This document shows positions 10,999 to 22,976 of a stretch of 64,000 nucleotides of DNA, piece after piece. The notes below the pieces were generated by a model that made no database searches, was not told the DNA's origin, and was given only the letters and a program-made list of their open reading frames with translations. Position numbers and translations under genes: made by a program. Each line of letters opens with the position of its first letter. The first letter of the stretch is position 1. Source of the DNA: Leishmania donovani (Eukaryota > Euglenozoa > Kinetoplastea > Trypanosomatida > Trypanosomatidae); assembly GCF_000227135.1 (NCBI RefSeq), contig NC_018252.1, positions 168,635 through 232,634 on the forward strand, written 5' to 3'.

Positions 10999-13387
10999 AG
11001 CAAAAGCACGTGCGCAACTGAGAAAGAGAGATCCGCGAAGATGAAAGCAGGCAGAAGAAGCCAAGGAGAGATCGACCTCTGCTGCTTTGATGATTGTGGT
11101 GGCTCAAAGAGGGGGAAGCGCCATGCAAGCCGCGTGGGGGTCGGGGGTGGAGGTGGAGGTGGGGTGCACCAAGTGGATCCCTTCCGCCGTCAGCAATGTG
11201 GCCATAATAGCCAGACGACAGAGACGAGAAAGAGAGGAGGGGGCGTACGTGAACGGCACAGAGGATGAAAAAAAAAAATGTACGTGTGCACCAATGCAAG
11301 TGGCGGAGGAGGTTGAAGGCGGGAAGGCTTGTCCAAAACGGCGTGCTCTGTTTGTTTGTTTTTTCGCTTTTTTGGCGAACGCTTGCGCGCGCGTTACGCG
11401 CATCATCGACAAGGCTGACCTCTCTTCCACCAGAGTCGACACCCCCGAGCATAGAGCACAACGGAGCCATTCGAGATAAAGCGTATTCTCGGAAGGCGAA
11501 GCACAGCGGAAGGAGCAGAGAAGAAGGAGCTGCGAATGTCCCCCTCCCCTCAAGCCCCTCTCGCCAGCCTCGTATCTGTGGCTTCCCTCCGCTTCCTGGA
11601 CAGGGTCATCTGCAGAGAGTCCGTGTCCGAGAAAGCGCGAGAGAGAATGGGGGAGATCAATCTACCCTTTTCGCCCAGTCTTCATCACCGGCATCCGACG
11701 CGGTACCTGCCTGGCGCGGCCCGACCAACCGCAGCCGAGAACTCACGTCGGGTTGTCGATGAAGACTCCCACAAAGCAAACGAATGTACGCTGCTCGGCT
11801 CCTTTTTGTTCGGCTTGTTTAGTGTTTTTTTTTTCGAGGACGCATGCCTCTGCCTTCGTTGTTTGTGGTTTGTTTGTTTGGAGGTGGAGAGGGGGGGCAG
11901 ATCGGGGGAGGGGTTTTAATCAAACACGGGATGTGCGTACTCCATTCCTTTGTTTCCCTCTCCTCTCTCTCGTGAACATCAAACACGGAAAACAAATGGG
12001 AAGAAACAAACAAAGAGTGACCCCACGGCACAACAACAAAAAAAAGGAAACCAAACAACGACGAAAAAAAGGAAACATGGGGCTCGCAGAGAATCGGCCT
12101 CTCACGAGAATACACGCGCACACGCACACACATGCATGTATACACGGATGCGCACACATACGCACACACCGCACGCACGCACAGACAAACACACAGAGAA
12201 CGATAGAAAGAACAAAGAAAGACGAAGACATGAGAAAGGTCGGATGCAGTGCAGCGCTTTCTTTTTTCTTTTTCTCTTCATTCTGAGCTTAAACAGTTAC
12301 ATACATTTTAGCGTCTTTCTCCGTCTTTGCTCATCGAAGCCCGTGCTGCCAGTTTTACTTGCGCCCTTGTTTACTGTGCGGTCTTGACCTTCGTTCTTCC
12401 TCTGCGTCCTGTCGCCGTGTGCCCTTGACATCTGCGAAATTTCCAAGTGTTTCCGTGTGCTCGTGCGAGTCCGTGCGCGGGTGTGTTTAAATACTTCTGC
12501 ATTGATGTCCGAGAGAATGCGGTTCCACTGGGGGTAGAGGTACAGGTTTTTCATACTTGAGCCCTGTCTACTCCCTCTTGCCCCCGCTCTCTCCGTTTGT
12601 GCGCGCATGAAGGCGGCACGCCATTACTCTCTCTCTCTCTTTGTGTTTGTACGCGTGTGTATGTGTGTTTGTGTGTGTGTTGAACCACTTGACCAGTGTC
12701 GCCCAAGCGCGCTCCCTTTCTGCCTCTCCGTCTCTCCCGCTCGCGCCTCCACTCCTCTTTGTGGGCAAGTGGATGTATCGTAGGAGCGTTTTTTCCCGCC
12801 ATGACGGTTGCATGCGCGTGCGTGTGTGCGCTGGTGCGTCGATGCGAATGAGCGACCAAGACGAGAAAGGGAAGAGACTCTCCCCCTCCCTCCCCTCACC
12901 ACCTTCACGCAACTCTCTCTCTCCCCTAAACACTCTTCCGTCGACAGCGTTCGCCTCGCGTGGGAAGTTGGAAGACACAGAGCGAGAGGAGCGCGTGGAT
13001 GCATTGCAGTATGTTGAGGTCATCGAGCCGGCACTCAAAACGAAATGAAAAAAAAAAGAGTTGTAAGGTGGAGCAACGTCAAGGTAAAAGAACAACAACA
13101 AAAAAAAAAACTGCGCATTCATATATGGAGAACGTCAGCACACGCGGCACCACACACACGAGCAAAGTACTGCCAACCGTCCCAGCGTGGCGATCACCCG
13201 GTACACAAAAAAAAAGGAGCGCGCACTTATAGACGCACGGGCAAACACAGAGAGAGACGTCGTTTGGCTGCATTTTTCCGCTTTTTTTTTGAGAAAGCGC
13301 ACATACCAAAACGAAAAGATGCAGAGGAAAAGAGGAGGTGCGAAAACGTGAACAGAGGAGATGAGGCCTACCAGACAGCCGTGCACG

Positions 13388-13412
13388 CACACACACACAC
13401 ACACACACACAC
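13388..13412. repeat. (CA)12 microsatellite
   Basis: Pure CA run in the 7-kb spacer, followed by degenerate CAGACA units to about 13455. Confidence 0.9.
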
Positions 13413-16400
13413 GCAGACAGACACAGGCAGACACAGACACAGAGACAGAGACAACCCAACAACAACAACGCAGGAAGCGACGAAAAAAAAAGAATTCGAA
13501 AAGGCAAATGGAAGCTAATAATAAAACAAAAAAGGGGGTGGGGGACTAACAACAACAACACAAAGAAAACGAGAAACTCACACACAAACAAAACACATAC
13601 CAGCACACGCAAAAAAAAAGCGAGAGAAAGAGAGACACACTCGGGGTGTGGGGTGTAGACGACACAGTCGGCACTAGTGTGTGCGTGTGGGGGCAGAGGC
13701 GCATTCACAACTGAGGAGAAGAAGAGGGGAATGCAAAAGAAAACGAGCAAGACAAAACAGAAAACAAGAAAAGAACACGCACAAGCACACGGTTGCCTAA
13801 GCATTCATGCACGCCTATGTGTCATTGTGCGCGCGTGTGCGTGCGTGTTTTCGAGGGGCAAGCGGGGGAAAAAAATGAAGAAGGCACAGCCGACGATGGA
13901 AGACTGAGATCCGGATTTCCTTTTTTTCCTTTTCCGTTCATTCGGCTGCATGTCGAGATAATGGTCTCCGTGAGAGATGAGGATGCGTGTGTGTGTGTGT
14001 GTGTGTTCGGCGGACATCTATGGTGGTAGAGGGAACACCAGATAAGCACGCACACACACGTCTATCTATATGTATATACACAAAAAGAGATCAAAATTCG
14101 CACGTCTCCTTCAGATCGCTTTCATCTCTCTTTTTCTCTTCCCGAAATTCTTGCTTTTGTGTGTGTGCGTGTGTTCCATTATTGCTCCGCATTCTCGTCT
14201 TCTCTCTGTTTTTCCCTCGTCGGCCGCTTTTTTCTCTGTGTTTTCCCTTGCTAAAGAAACGAGCGCGCACACACGCATGCACACATGTATCTGCGCACAC
14301 ACAGGGACTACGCAACAGATGCAGAGGCATCAACGCAGCCAACCGTCCAACCCGTGCGCGCATCCGGAGAGGGGCAGGAGGGCAGCATACTGAAGAAGGA
14401 GCCAGTCACAGCCTCTCTAACAGTACGTGCCAGGCACCGCCGTTATCCGATTACTACTACCCGCTCGACTGATTCGCCACCATTCTCTCCTCTTTCGACG
14501 TCGGCACCAGGGCAACGGGCAAGGGGGGAAAAGAGTTCGGCAGTAAGACAGCATGTACACAACGTTGTGCAGACACACACGGGCGCACACGACCACACAA
14601 GCTCACATTCACATACGCACGTAGTCCTTTTATCTTGCGCAGCCATGCATATGCACAAGCATACACATACTGAAGCGCGGCGCATGCACCCAGACCACTC
14701 ACCCACGCAGATCCGCTCCTTTTTCTTGAGCAAGAGCACATACACAATCACAGAGGTGCATGCACACGCCTCCACACACACGCGTACTGTAAGAAAGAAT
14801 CAGGCGCAGACGTGTTAACAGGCCTACGAACACTTAATTACATGCACGCAGAGGCAGGAACCGCGTACATGTAACTGTGTTTACTTGTAGATCCCCCCGT
14901 GTCTCTGTCGTTTTTGTCGGGCACGTGCCTGGATGGCCTTGGTCGGGTATGTACGTTGGTGTGCGGAGGCGAGCAGGAGGAAGGCGGTCCGTGTGGAAAG
15001 GTTGGAAGTTAAGTGGCCAGTTGCACAAGGGATAACGACAAACACAAGAGGAAGAGGGGGTACGGTACACTGTGAAGCAACAAGAAAAGTGAAAAAAATC
15101 CCCCCACAGACTCCAACAACACATCGCCGTGCGCTCTTCACGTCCTCGTCAATACAGACAGACAGGCTCACACGCACACATGAATCACGACTGCTCGTGG
15201 CTCCTCGTCCTCCTCCGATGGGTATTATATATTTTGTTTGGTTGCATCCGTACCTTTGCCCTTCGCTTGTTTCGTTGGGCTCTCGCTCTCTCGTGCTCTC
15301 GCGCTCTCTTTCTCTTTATGGCCGCCCCACGTCTTTTTTTCCTTTCGCCCTTTCTGGAAAGGGCGGAAGGGGGAAGGAGGGGCAAGGACTTCCTCGCCAC
15401 AGTAGCGTAAGTATATCCCTCTCTCTCAAGGCTCACTCTCTTCATATATCAACTTTTTTCTTCTTTAGGGAGGGGGATTCTTCCGTCCTTATCGATGCGT
15501 CTGCTCGGGTCTGCCACGAAATATGTGTGAGGAAGTACGCGCGTATAAACACGGTGCCGAGTGTATGTGCGTGCGTATGTGTATGGACGGAGAAGCAAAC
15601 AGATCATGGAGACTCGCTCGCGAGCGCAAACTGCCGCAGGCACGCATGCGCACACAGAGAGAGAGAGAGAGTGGGGCAAGTAAACCATACAAGTCCAGCA
15701 CAAAAAAAAAGCAGAAAACGCATGCAGCCGAAGAGTCCTACGACGAAACAAAAAAAAGGCGGAAAGACGAGAGAAAGACAAACAACAAAACATATTTATA
15801 TATATATAAACCGAAGGAAAGGGGAGGAGGAGGAGGGGGGAGGGGCGTGCAAGCAAAGAACGGGAAAGCGAGGCAGGGCGAGCGAAGCGCTCTTCTCGCT
15901 CCGCCTTTCTTCTTTTTTTTTGGTGTTTGTTTCGAACAGGAAAGGGAGAAAAAGAGCGTGCGCGTGTGCGTGCGAGAGAAAAAGCGAAAGAACATGCCAC
16001 AAACACACCCAATCAAAGGGGAAAAAGGGGGAAAAACAGCAAGACAGCACGCAGACACGCGCTCCAGCATTGACCCACCCACGCATGCACACACACACAC
16101 ACACGAAACCAGATGGGCATAGACGATCGAGAGAGAGAGGAAGGAGAGACGGTACCGGTGGCGGTAATGGTGTTGCGATACGAAACCACACAAAGAAAGC
16201 GAAGAGATGAAAAACTGATAAGACGAGGAAGAACACATAAATGGAAACTATAAAAAACAGAAACACACACACACACAACACATGCACAAGTGAGGGAGGC
16301 GAACAAAACGCACACGCACACGTGGGCGCAACATAAAAAAAAAGAAACGTAAAAGACCCCACACGTTCATGTCGAAGAAACAAACAAAGGAGAGGAGGAA

Positions 16401-17095
16401 ATAAGGCGGACGGCGAGAGAAAGGGAGGGAAGGGGAGGGCAGCGAGATGAGCAACTACGACGAGAAGGGGCGCACCACGGACAAGAGCGAGAGAAGAGGA
16501 GAGACAACCCAACAACAAAATAAAATAAAACGAGAGAGAGAGCGCGGGCCAAGGAGAGGAGGTGGAAGAGAGGAAAACCTCGACGGCGGTAAGGCAGTGA
16601 CGCCGGCGAGGAACGAAATGAAGGAGCGACGCTAGGCGGTGGTGGAACTGAGCGATACAGTCATCCCTTGCTTATTACTCCGCTTCTCTCGTTGTTTTCT
16701 TGCCCTGCTCCCGCTCTGCTGTGGTGGCGGTGAGAAACGCACTCAGGTGGGCAGCGCATTCACGCAGGCGCACAGCGAGTGCGGCGGGAGATGCAAAGAA
16801 GGCGTCCAGAGAGATGGGGAGAAAAAGATGACAAGAGGAGCACACATGGAGTCCATGGGATGGGGTGGGGGTGGAGAACCGCCTCACACACGTGAGAAAA
16901 AGAGGAAGGGAGAAAACAGAAACAACAAAGAAGCCAAACAAAAAAAGGTGTGTAGAAATAAGAGGTGCGCACAGCACCTCAAAAATGCATCTTGCACGGA
17001 TGTGTTGTTGTTGTTGTCGCATGCTGCTCCGGTCGGGGGTGCGTACGTGGGAATGCCAGTTCGGCATACATGTAGAGAGGCTAGGTTGTGTTTAA

Positions 17096-17118
17096 GTGTG
17101 TGTGTGTGTGTGTGTGTG
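17096..17118. repeat. (GT)11 microsatellite
   Basis: Pure GT run about 670 bases downstream of the SCD6 stop, probably in its 3' UTR. Confidence 0.9.
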
Positions 17119-17785
17119 CTTATGCAAGGTGAGGGACGCATACACGTATGTCACAGTCGACGCCGACGTGATCCTTCTTTGTTTCCCTCTCTCTGGCTCG
17201 GCATTGCATGGGCGTCGAGGGAGAGTCTTCCAGAGAACGGATGAGGCACAGCGAACCACGTGGCGAGGGGTGGGAGAGACGGGCGAGATAGAGCGCCAGC
17301 ACTGAGAGAGAAGCGAGGGTGCAAAAAGATCATCCAAGACCGTCAGGAGGGTCCGACATGTTCCCTCCCCCCTCCTTCGTCCCTCGGCCTCTCCCTCGCC
17401 TTCTCGCTTCAGAATCTGTACTCCTCGCTTCTGCGTCTCGCACCGATGTCCCGTCCGGACCATCCTCGCCGGCTGCAGCTACTGCACGCAGTGTGCGCCA
17501 TAGCACTTTCCGTTTTTCTCTCTCCGCTTCTCAATGTGTTATCAGCGCCGCAGTTTAGCGTGTAATGCCATTCATGTGCGCGAGGAGGACGACAGCCAAG
17601 CACAGAAGGAGGTGGGTGGTACAAGTAACCTTTTTTTTTGCATTTTTCGTATCGCCATCAGCGCATCCACGTTTCGCTGTGCGCGAGGAGGCAGATGACG
17701 ACGAGACGGTGCCCTTGGCACCGCTCTCGCACTCTTCCACACACTCCATCCTCTCCCTCCTCTATGCTCAGTGTCGCTGGCGCGC

Positions 17786-18679
17786 TCAACGCTGCTGGTA
17801 GCGTCCACGACCGCCGCGGCCGCGACGGAAGCCGCGCATGCTGCTCACCATCTCTGATCCGAAGGTCTCGGTGTCCGCCTTGCGCATTTCGGCACGATTC
17901 ATGCTGTTCTTCTCCTTCTGGTCGCACGAGATGGTGTCGAAGAAGCTGCTCTTGTCGTAGGCCTTGGCGTGAGATTTGGCATCCTCCTTGGCCTTCTCGA
18001 ACTCGCTCTTTTTCTTCTCGAACTCCTCGCGGCACTTGGCAAAATCGAAATCTCCCTCGAACTTCTCCGTTGCGCCGACGTCGGCGGGCTTGAAGTCCTG
18101 GCCGGTGTGGTAGTCGCGGTAGTTGCGCCGGTAGTTGCCCGATCCGCCGCGACCGCCGTAGCCGCCGCGGTGATTGCGGTTGTTGTTGCTGTTGTTGTTG
18201 CCGCCGCCGTTATTGTTATTGTAGCGACCGGCGCCGTAGCCACCACGGCGCGCGCCACCGCCACCGCCACCGCGGTTGTACGACTGAGCCTCGTCGTAGA
18301 AGGAGCGGCTGCCACGAGTGGCAGCGCTGCTCGCCGCCGTCGCCGAAGCTGCAGGAGCCGCGGCTGCGGCGCGTCCTCCACGACCGCGCGCTGGGGCGTG
18401 CACCTCCACAATAGCAGGGTCGCGCGCCTGCGGAGAGCTGCTGTCGCGGAAGACCGTCAGGTCCTTGATATCGGAGCCGCGGAACACGATGAATTCGAAC
18501 AGCTGCTCCGTTGGCGGCACCTCTTCCACGCCGCCGCCCTTGCGGCCCTCGGTACCGTAGATACGCACATTCGACAGGCTCACGGTGTTTTCCTCAGTGT
18601 TGATAGAGTGCAGCTGACCCTCATAGCGGATCTCGCTCTTGCTGATGAGGTTGATCACGTCGCCTACGGAGTTCTGCAT
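17786..18679 (-). CDS. SCD6: SCD6 / LSM14 (RAP55) RNA-granule protein
   Basis: A 297-aa protein with the full Scd6 layout. An LSm14-type domain covers residues 1-79. An Ala/Arg/Gly region with an Asn/Gly tract (about 100-190) and RGG motifs follows. The DFDF box is at 210-213, followed by a charged helix. An FFD-like box (SSFFDTISCD, 244-253) and a TFG-like box (ADTETFGSEM, 268-277) come next, and the protein ends in RGG-type repeats (GFRRGRGGRGR). Scd6/LSM14 proteins are P-body and stress-granule scaffolds that bind the DDX6/DHH1 helicase through the FFD/TFG boxes and repress translation. The start is the ATG at 18677-18679, directly at the conserved LSm beginning. It stands alone, with long spacers on both sides. 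Confidence 0.95.
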   Translation of the reverse strand: MQNSVGDVINLISKSEIRYEGQLHSINTEENTVSLSNVRIYGTEGRKGGGVEEVPPTEQLFEFIVFRGSDIKDLTVFRDSSSPQARDPAIVEVHAPARGRGGRAAAAAPAASATAASSAATRGSRSFYDEAQSYNRGGGGGGARRGGYGAGRYNNNNGGGNNNSNNNRNHRGGYGGRGGSGNYRRNYRDYHTGQDFKPADVGATEKFEGDFDFAKCREEFEKKKSEFEKAKEDAKSHAKAYDKSSFFDTISCDQKEKNSMNRAEMRKADTETFGSEMVSSMRGFRRGRGGRGRYQQR

Positions 18680-19927
18680 TTTTGTTTTTGCCTTTTAGCT
18701 GCCGTATTGCCGCGCTTGCGAGATAAAGATGGCGGGTGGATGGGGGTAGTGGCCAAAGTACGAGTGCTCCTACGAGGTGCGATGATGATCAGCTCACATG
18801 TTATGTGAGATGTGGTGCCGGTGTGTGGGGGAGGCGGCAGAGGGGGAGGGACAGATGGACGCAAGGGGTGAAGAAAGCGGCTTTGTGTGAAAGGGTAGAC
18901 GAACAAAAAAAAAAGAAATCTTAACTAGGGAAGCGCAGATATAGAGAGAAAGCGAGGCAGCGTTGGTAAGAAAAGGTGAGAGTGAGAGAGCTGATCCATA
19001 TGCGGCGTTGTGAATGCGTGTGTGTATGTTGATGGAGAGTCGGTGGAGTGGAGAGGCGGGACGAAGTGCGGAAAGCCCATGTACACGTGAAGCATCGAGG
19101 TAGAGAAAAGGGGGGGCGGATAGAAGAGGCAGGGAGAGACAAGGAGAGGCAGGCAAGCACAGCGCTCGAGGCACTGCAGCAAGAACAGATACATGCACGC
19201 ATACACACGCGCATCTTGTCTGTTTCCTTGTCTGTCTGTATTCGTACCCTCAGTGAATGAGGGAGTGGGAGGAGAATACAATGAACTGCATGAGGGGGAG
19301 CACGGGGGGAAGGGGGGCATGCAGATGCACCGTGGGACGCGCCACTGCCGCTGCCATCCCTCTACTTTGACTTTCATGCTCAGCTGTGTCGTTGGCCTCG
19401 GTGAGTCTCATAATCATCTTCGTACGAGCCAAGGAAGAAAGGACGTTCAATGGCCGCCCACCCACCCCAAAAACGAAAACTCCCCTTGCCTTTAGGGGTA
19501 GTGGAAGTTATCGGTATGTCGCGCGCACACAGACACGCATAAAACGTTGCTGAAGGCGACTTCCGTCGCCTGAAGCTACGGCGAAATGATGACGTCGCAG
19601 TTGAGAACGTATAAGCCCCTTGTTGTAGCGCTGCATACTCCCACCACGGAGTCGTCATGGGGCAACGGGGGCTGGGTGGGGCTTCACATAGTGTACATGT
19701 GCGTGAGACGTCGGGCCCCCCTCAACACAGAGAGAGAAACGAGAAGGAACAAGTCGAGGAGAGCACCGCCAAATGCGAGCGAAGCAGAGACACGGATTAG
19801 AGGAGGGGGAACGATCGCTGGAGAGCTTGGGGTACGCCGCTGCGGGCAGGAAAAGGGTGATGCCACATCTCCTAACGAACGGCACAGCCCGTGAGTGCTA
19901 CTGAAAAAGGAGAGTATCCTCCACAGC
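18680..19927. other. Intergenic spacer, 1.2 kb
   Basis: No supported gene. It holds the SCD6 leader and the 3' region of the 676-aa gene. The plus strand is purine-rich around 18830-18970 and 19090-19160. Confidence 0.6.
18793..18809 (-). promoter_or_regulatory. Small hairpin at candidate SCD6 splice acceptor
   Basis: A perfect 7-bp inverted repeat, CTCACAT / ATGTGAG with a GTT loop (18793-18809). The first AG downstream of the pyrimidine tract (minus sense, about 18828-18853) is 18793-18794, at the base of the hairpin, which would give a 113-nt SCD6 leader. Confidence 0.35.
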
Positions 19928-21958
19928 TCAACAGGCCTCAGCGCCGCCGAGAGGCACCACGGCGGCACGCGCAGCCCGCAAGACCGCCATACAGTCCGAC
20001 TCCGACAACTTCTGGAAGAGGAGCAGTTGAAACATCGATTCCCCGAGCGCCGCCTGAACTGCCTCCGTTACCCGCAGCCACAACGCGCCAGAGGAGGTGC
20101 AGTCGCCGCTAGCACCACTAGCTGCCTGCAGCCTCGACACACAGCTGAAATCCATATGCTGGCGCTGCATCTCCGCAGCAGCGCGCACAATGAACTGCAG
20201 TGCGTGGCAGCAATCGACCACAGTGGCAGTGTCGCCATGCGCCGTCAAGCGCAGGTGCTTGAGAAAAGTCAAATGTCCGCTACGCTGCGACACGAGACGC
20301 AGCAGCAGCTGGCGCCTCTGGCTTGTCATGGGGCGCGAGATGAGAAGCAGCGCTGCCGTGCGACCGCACGAAAGCTGCCGGCGCTGACGCCGCAGGCGCT
20401 CCTGCTGGACGTTGGCGTCCTCCTGATCGCCGTGGATGACGTACTCATCGTCGTCGACCGCGTCGAGACAACGCGTCAAGATGTCCTGCGTGAAGCGCAG
20501 GTTCTTCGCGGCCAGGCTCAACAGCTCGCACCCCTCGACTTGGAGCGCCATGTCCTGGTCGGCGAGGGCGAGCTGGAAGAGTGTGTCGAGGTACTCGCAG
20601 CGACTGAGGGGACGCAGGAGAGGGTCGCATGCGGAGGAACCACGAGGCGGTTCACCGGCTGGCATCCCCGCAAAGCCCCACGTATTCTCTGCACAGTCCA
20701 TGCCAACGATGGGCACATAGTCCACACCGGCCTCCAGAGCCGCCTCTGCGCCGTCGCCGAGGCAAAACTGAGCGTAATGGTGCTGCTCCCTCTGCAGCTG
20801 CAGGGCGCGGATGGCTCGAGCGGTATGCAGCACCACTACTTCAGACACGCGCCGCGACCCCACCAAGCTCGTCGCATCGGTGGCTGTCAACTCTTGAGCC
20901 GGTTTCACCGCGTCGGCTAGCACACGCAGCAGCCCCGTCTGGATTCCGCTCGCCAGCCGTGGATGACCTTGACCAAGTACGGCCAGCAGCTCCGTCAGCG
21001 GTGCGACGACCAGCGCGTCTGTTTCGCGCTGCAGAGCACGCAACACATGCAGCAGGCCCTCCTTGTCACCCACCATCTCGCGATACACGCGACCTGCGTT
21101 CACGACGTGCAAGAGCAGCAGAGTTATGGCCCGCCGCTCTTGCACGAGCAGAGCCAGTGCCGGGGAGGTGGCAGCAGCAGCGGCCGCAGCACAACTAGCT
21201 GTCAGCGACGTCGACAACGGCGGCGGCGAGCTCGCCGTTGTCTCCAGGCAGTGGGTGAGAGTCGCGGCCCCGCCGCCTTCCACGAACTGGAGGAGAAAGC
21301 GAGAACCGCGCAGAAAGATCGTGATCGCCTCGACCTGCGCCAGCAGCTCCGACGAGGGCGCCGCTGGGGTCGACGTCACTGCCAGAGATGATCCGTTAGC
21401 GGAAGCGTTTGTGCTGGAGTCTGGCGCCGTCGTGGACGGAGGTGGAACAGAAGCGGCCCCTCTCTTCGCGGAGATCTTTTGCGTTGCACTAACGGTAGCG
21501 GCACCAGCAGCTTTCATAGACGCGGCGGCCGCCGAGGACACGCCGTCGGACACCCACGCGCCGTAGCGCAGCTTCCACCAGGACGTGATGCGGGTAAGCA
21601 GCAAGGGAGCAGCGTCGCCGAGGTCCTCCTCCAACGCGTTGCTGTTGCTCGCACTGTGCAGCGCCTTCAGCGCCTCCAGCATGCACACGCGCTGTGCAGC
21701 ACAAGCGCTGTCCCACACGCTGAGCCATGCAGCCGCGCGACGACCGCGCAGCTGGGGAGCCGCAGCTGCTGCCCTCCACTTTGCGCGCAGTCTATGCTGT
21801 GTTCGCTGCTTCGCTGCCGCATCAACCGCCGTCGGATGTGCAATGGCAGGTCGCATAGTGGAGGAAGACGAGAAAGCGGCAGTTGTGGATATCCGCTGTG
21901 ACGCCCCTCGGCGTGAGTTGGCCGCACCGCCGGCATGCGCCGCTTGTGTGCCTGTCAT
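19928..21958 (-). CDS. Hypothetical helical (ARM-like) protein, 676 aa
   Basis: A long frame with protein-like composition and no recognisable catalytic motif. The frame opens at 21979, but the first ATG is at 21956-21958 (MTGTQAAHAG). Residues 1-200 are Ala/Ser/Thr-rich with a possible disordered part around 150-195. From about residue 200 the sequence is a series of amphipathic Leu/Ala helices (for instance RALQRETDALVVAPLTELLA) resembling armadillo or HEAT-type repeats. That is an impression from the pattern, not a profile match. There is no signal peptide or clear membrane segment. Such proteins usually act as protein-binding scaffolds; no pathway can be named. Confidence 0.75.
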   Translation of the reverse strand: MTGTQAAHAGGAANSRRGASQRISTTAAFSSSSTMRPAIAHPTAVDAAAKQRTQHRLRAKWRAAAAAPQLRGRRAAAWLSVWDSACAAQRVCMLEALKALHSASNSNALEEDLGDAAPLLLTRITSWWKLRYGAWVSDGVSSAAAASMKAAGAATVSATQKISAKRGAASVPPPSTTAPDSSTNASANGSSLAVTSTPAAPSSELLAQVEAITIFLRGSRFLLQFVEGGGAATLTHCLETTASSPPPLSTSLTASCAAAAAAATSPALALLVQERRAITLLLLHVVNAGRVYREMVGDKEGLLHVLRALQRETDALVVAPLTELLAVLGQGHPRLASGIQTGLLRVLADAVKPAQELTATDATSLVGSRRVSEVVVLHTARAIRALQLQREQHHYAQFCLGDGAEAALEAGVDYVPIVGMDCAENTWGFAGMPAGEPPRGSSACDPLLRPLSRCEYLDTLFQLALADQDMALQVEGCELLSLAAKNLRFTQDILTRCLDAVDDDEYVIHGDQEDANVQQERLRRQRRQLSCGRTAALLLISRPMTSQRRQLLLRLVSQRSGHLTFLKHLRLTAHGDTATVVDCCHALQFIVRAAAEMQRQHMDFSCVSRLQAASGASGDCTSSGALWLRVTEAVQAALGESMFQLLLFQKLSESDCMAVLRAARAAVVPLGGAEAC

Positions 21959-22976
21959 AGCTTTCAGACTGTAGCGCACCGACGGCGGAGGTCAGGTGAG
22001 GTGCGAGGCCACGCAGCAGAGGGAGACCAAGATGCCGGGGAGGAGCGGAGGCAAAGGCGCGAGACGAAATGTGCACTTCACATGTGACTGGGCAGGGATG
22101 TGCGTGAGCCCAAGACACGCGCATGCACGTGCTGCGAGACGGAGAGATACAGCAAAAGAGGGCAGCGAGTGAGTGCGTGAGTGGAGATGTGCGCGAGGGG
22201 AGGAAAGAGGGGCGGCGCCTAGAGAACGCCAGAGGACGAGGGGCATGCAAAAGAGAAAGGAAGAGGAAAAATCATCAGCATGCGCACTCGCATTTGCGGC
22301 CGGCGAGGCACAGATGCGATGGCAAGGCGTGGCAAGGGCAGACTAAGCGGAGGGAGAAGAGAGGGTGCCCGGAGGAACAAGGTAGAAAAGCCCTCTCTCC
22401 CTGCCCCCTAGCAGCACTTCATGGCTCTCACACAAGAAGCTGAGCCGCCCTCATCCCTCCCCTTCCCTCTGCCCCCCCCTCCTCCGCCCCCTCTCTCTAT
22501 CTGCTGCCACCACTCGCCCACCGAGCTGTGAACAATTCACCCACGGAGCAGGTGCCGCTGCATCGACTCCACCTCGCTCTCTTGTTTGGGTGTTATGATG
22601 GTGCCTCATCCGGCGCCGTCTATTTTCTCCTCTGAAACAGGCGATATGGAGGGGGGTGGCCTCGATGTGTGCTGCCGCCGTCACCATCACTTGCAGACCC
22701 GACGAGAGGATCAGGGTGAGAGGAAAAGGTACGGCGGAGAGCGAAGAGAGGGACAAGAAACGAAGGCATTCCGTTAAACAGAGCTAAGCAACAGTGCGGA
22801 CGCAGCAACCGCGCGTGCAACAGAAAGGCAACCAGCCAACACATCGGCACGACTACAAGACACTGCGCTGACGCTCAGACGTTCGATCAGGCAAGTGTGC
22901 ACACAAGCACACACTCGCACGAACGCGCATGCATGGGTGTCCGGCAGAGAGTCAGATTTTCTTCTCTCTTTGCGTC
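21959..22976. other. Intergenic spacer, 1.0 kb
   Basis: No supported gene. Plus-strand purine blocks near 22130-22270 and 22330-22395 could be splice tracts for the 676-aa gene. A pyrimidine block lies near 22440-22500. Confidence 0.6.

Larger units (their letters stand above)
10837..17785. other. Large non-coding spacer, 6.9 kb
   Basis: The largest gap in the window. It holds the leader of the ABC transporter and the 3' region of SCD6. I found no frame with protein-like composition on either strand: the long ones translate to His/Thr repeats, Arg/Lys/Glu runs or Ser/Leu/Phe/Cys runs. Contents include (TG)12 at 10975-10998, (CA)n at 13388-13412 and (GT)n at 13988-14007 and 17096-17118, an AT-rich run near 15790-15808, many A runs of 8-9 bases, and alternating purine-rich and pyrimidine-rich blocks. 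Confidence 0.6.

Noticed and set aside
13388..13455. Regular CA/CAGACA units as a possible CRISPR-like array
   Set aside because: Simple dinucleotide repeat without unique spacers; eukaryotic spacer microsatellite.
14933..16210. 425-codon plus-strand open frame in the large spacer
   Set aside because: The translation is low complexity (Arg/Lys/Glu, Ser/Leu runs, His/Thr repeats), crosses microsatellites and lies opposite to all real genes.
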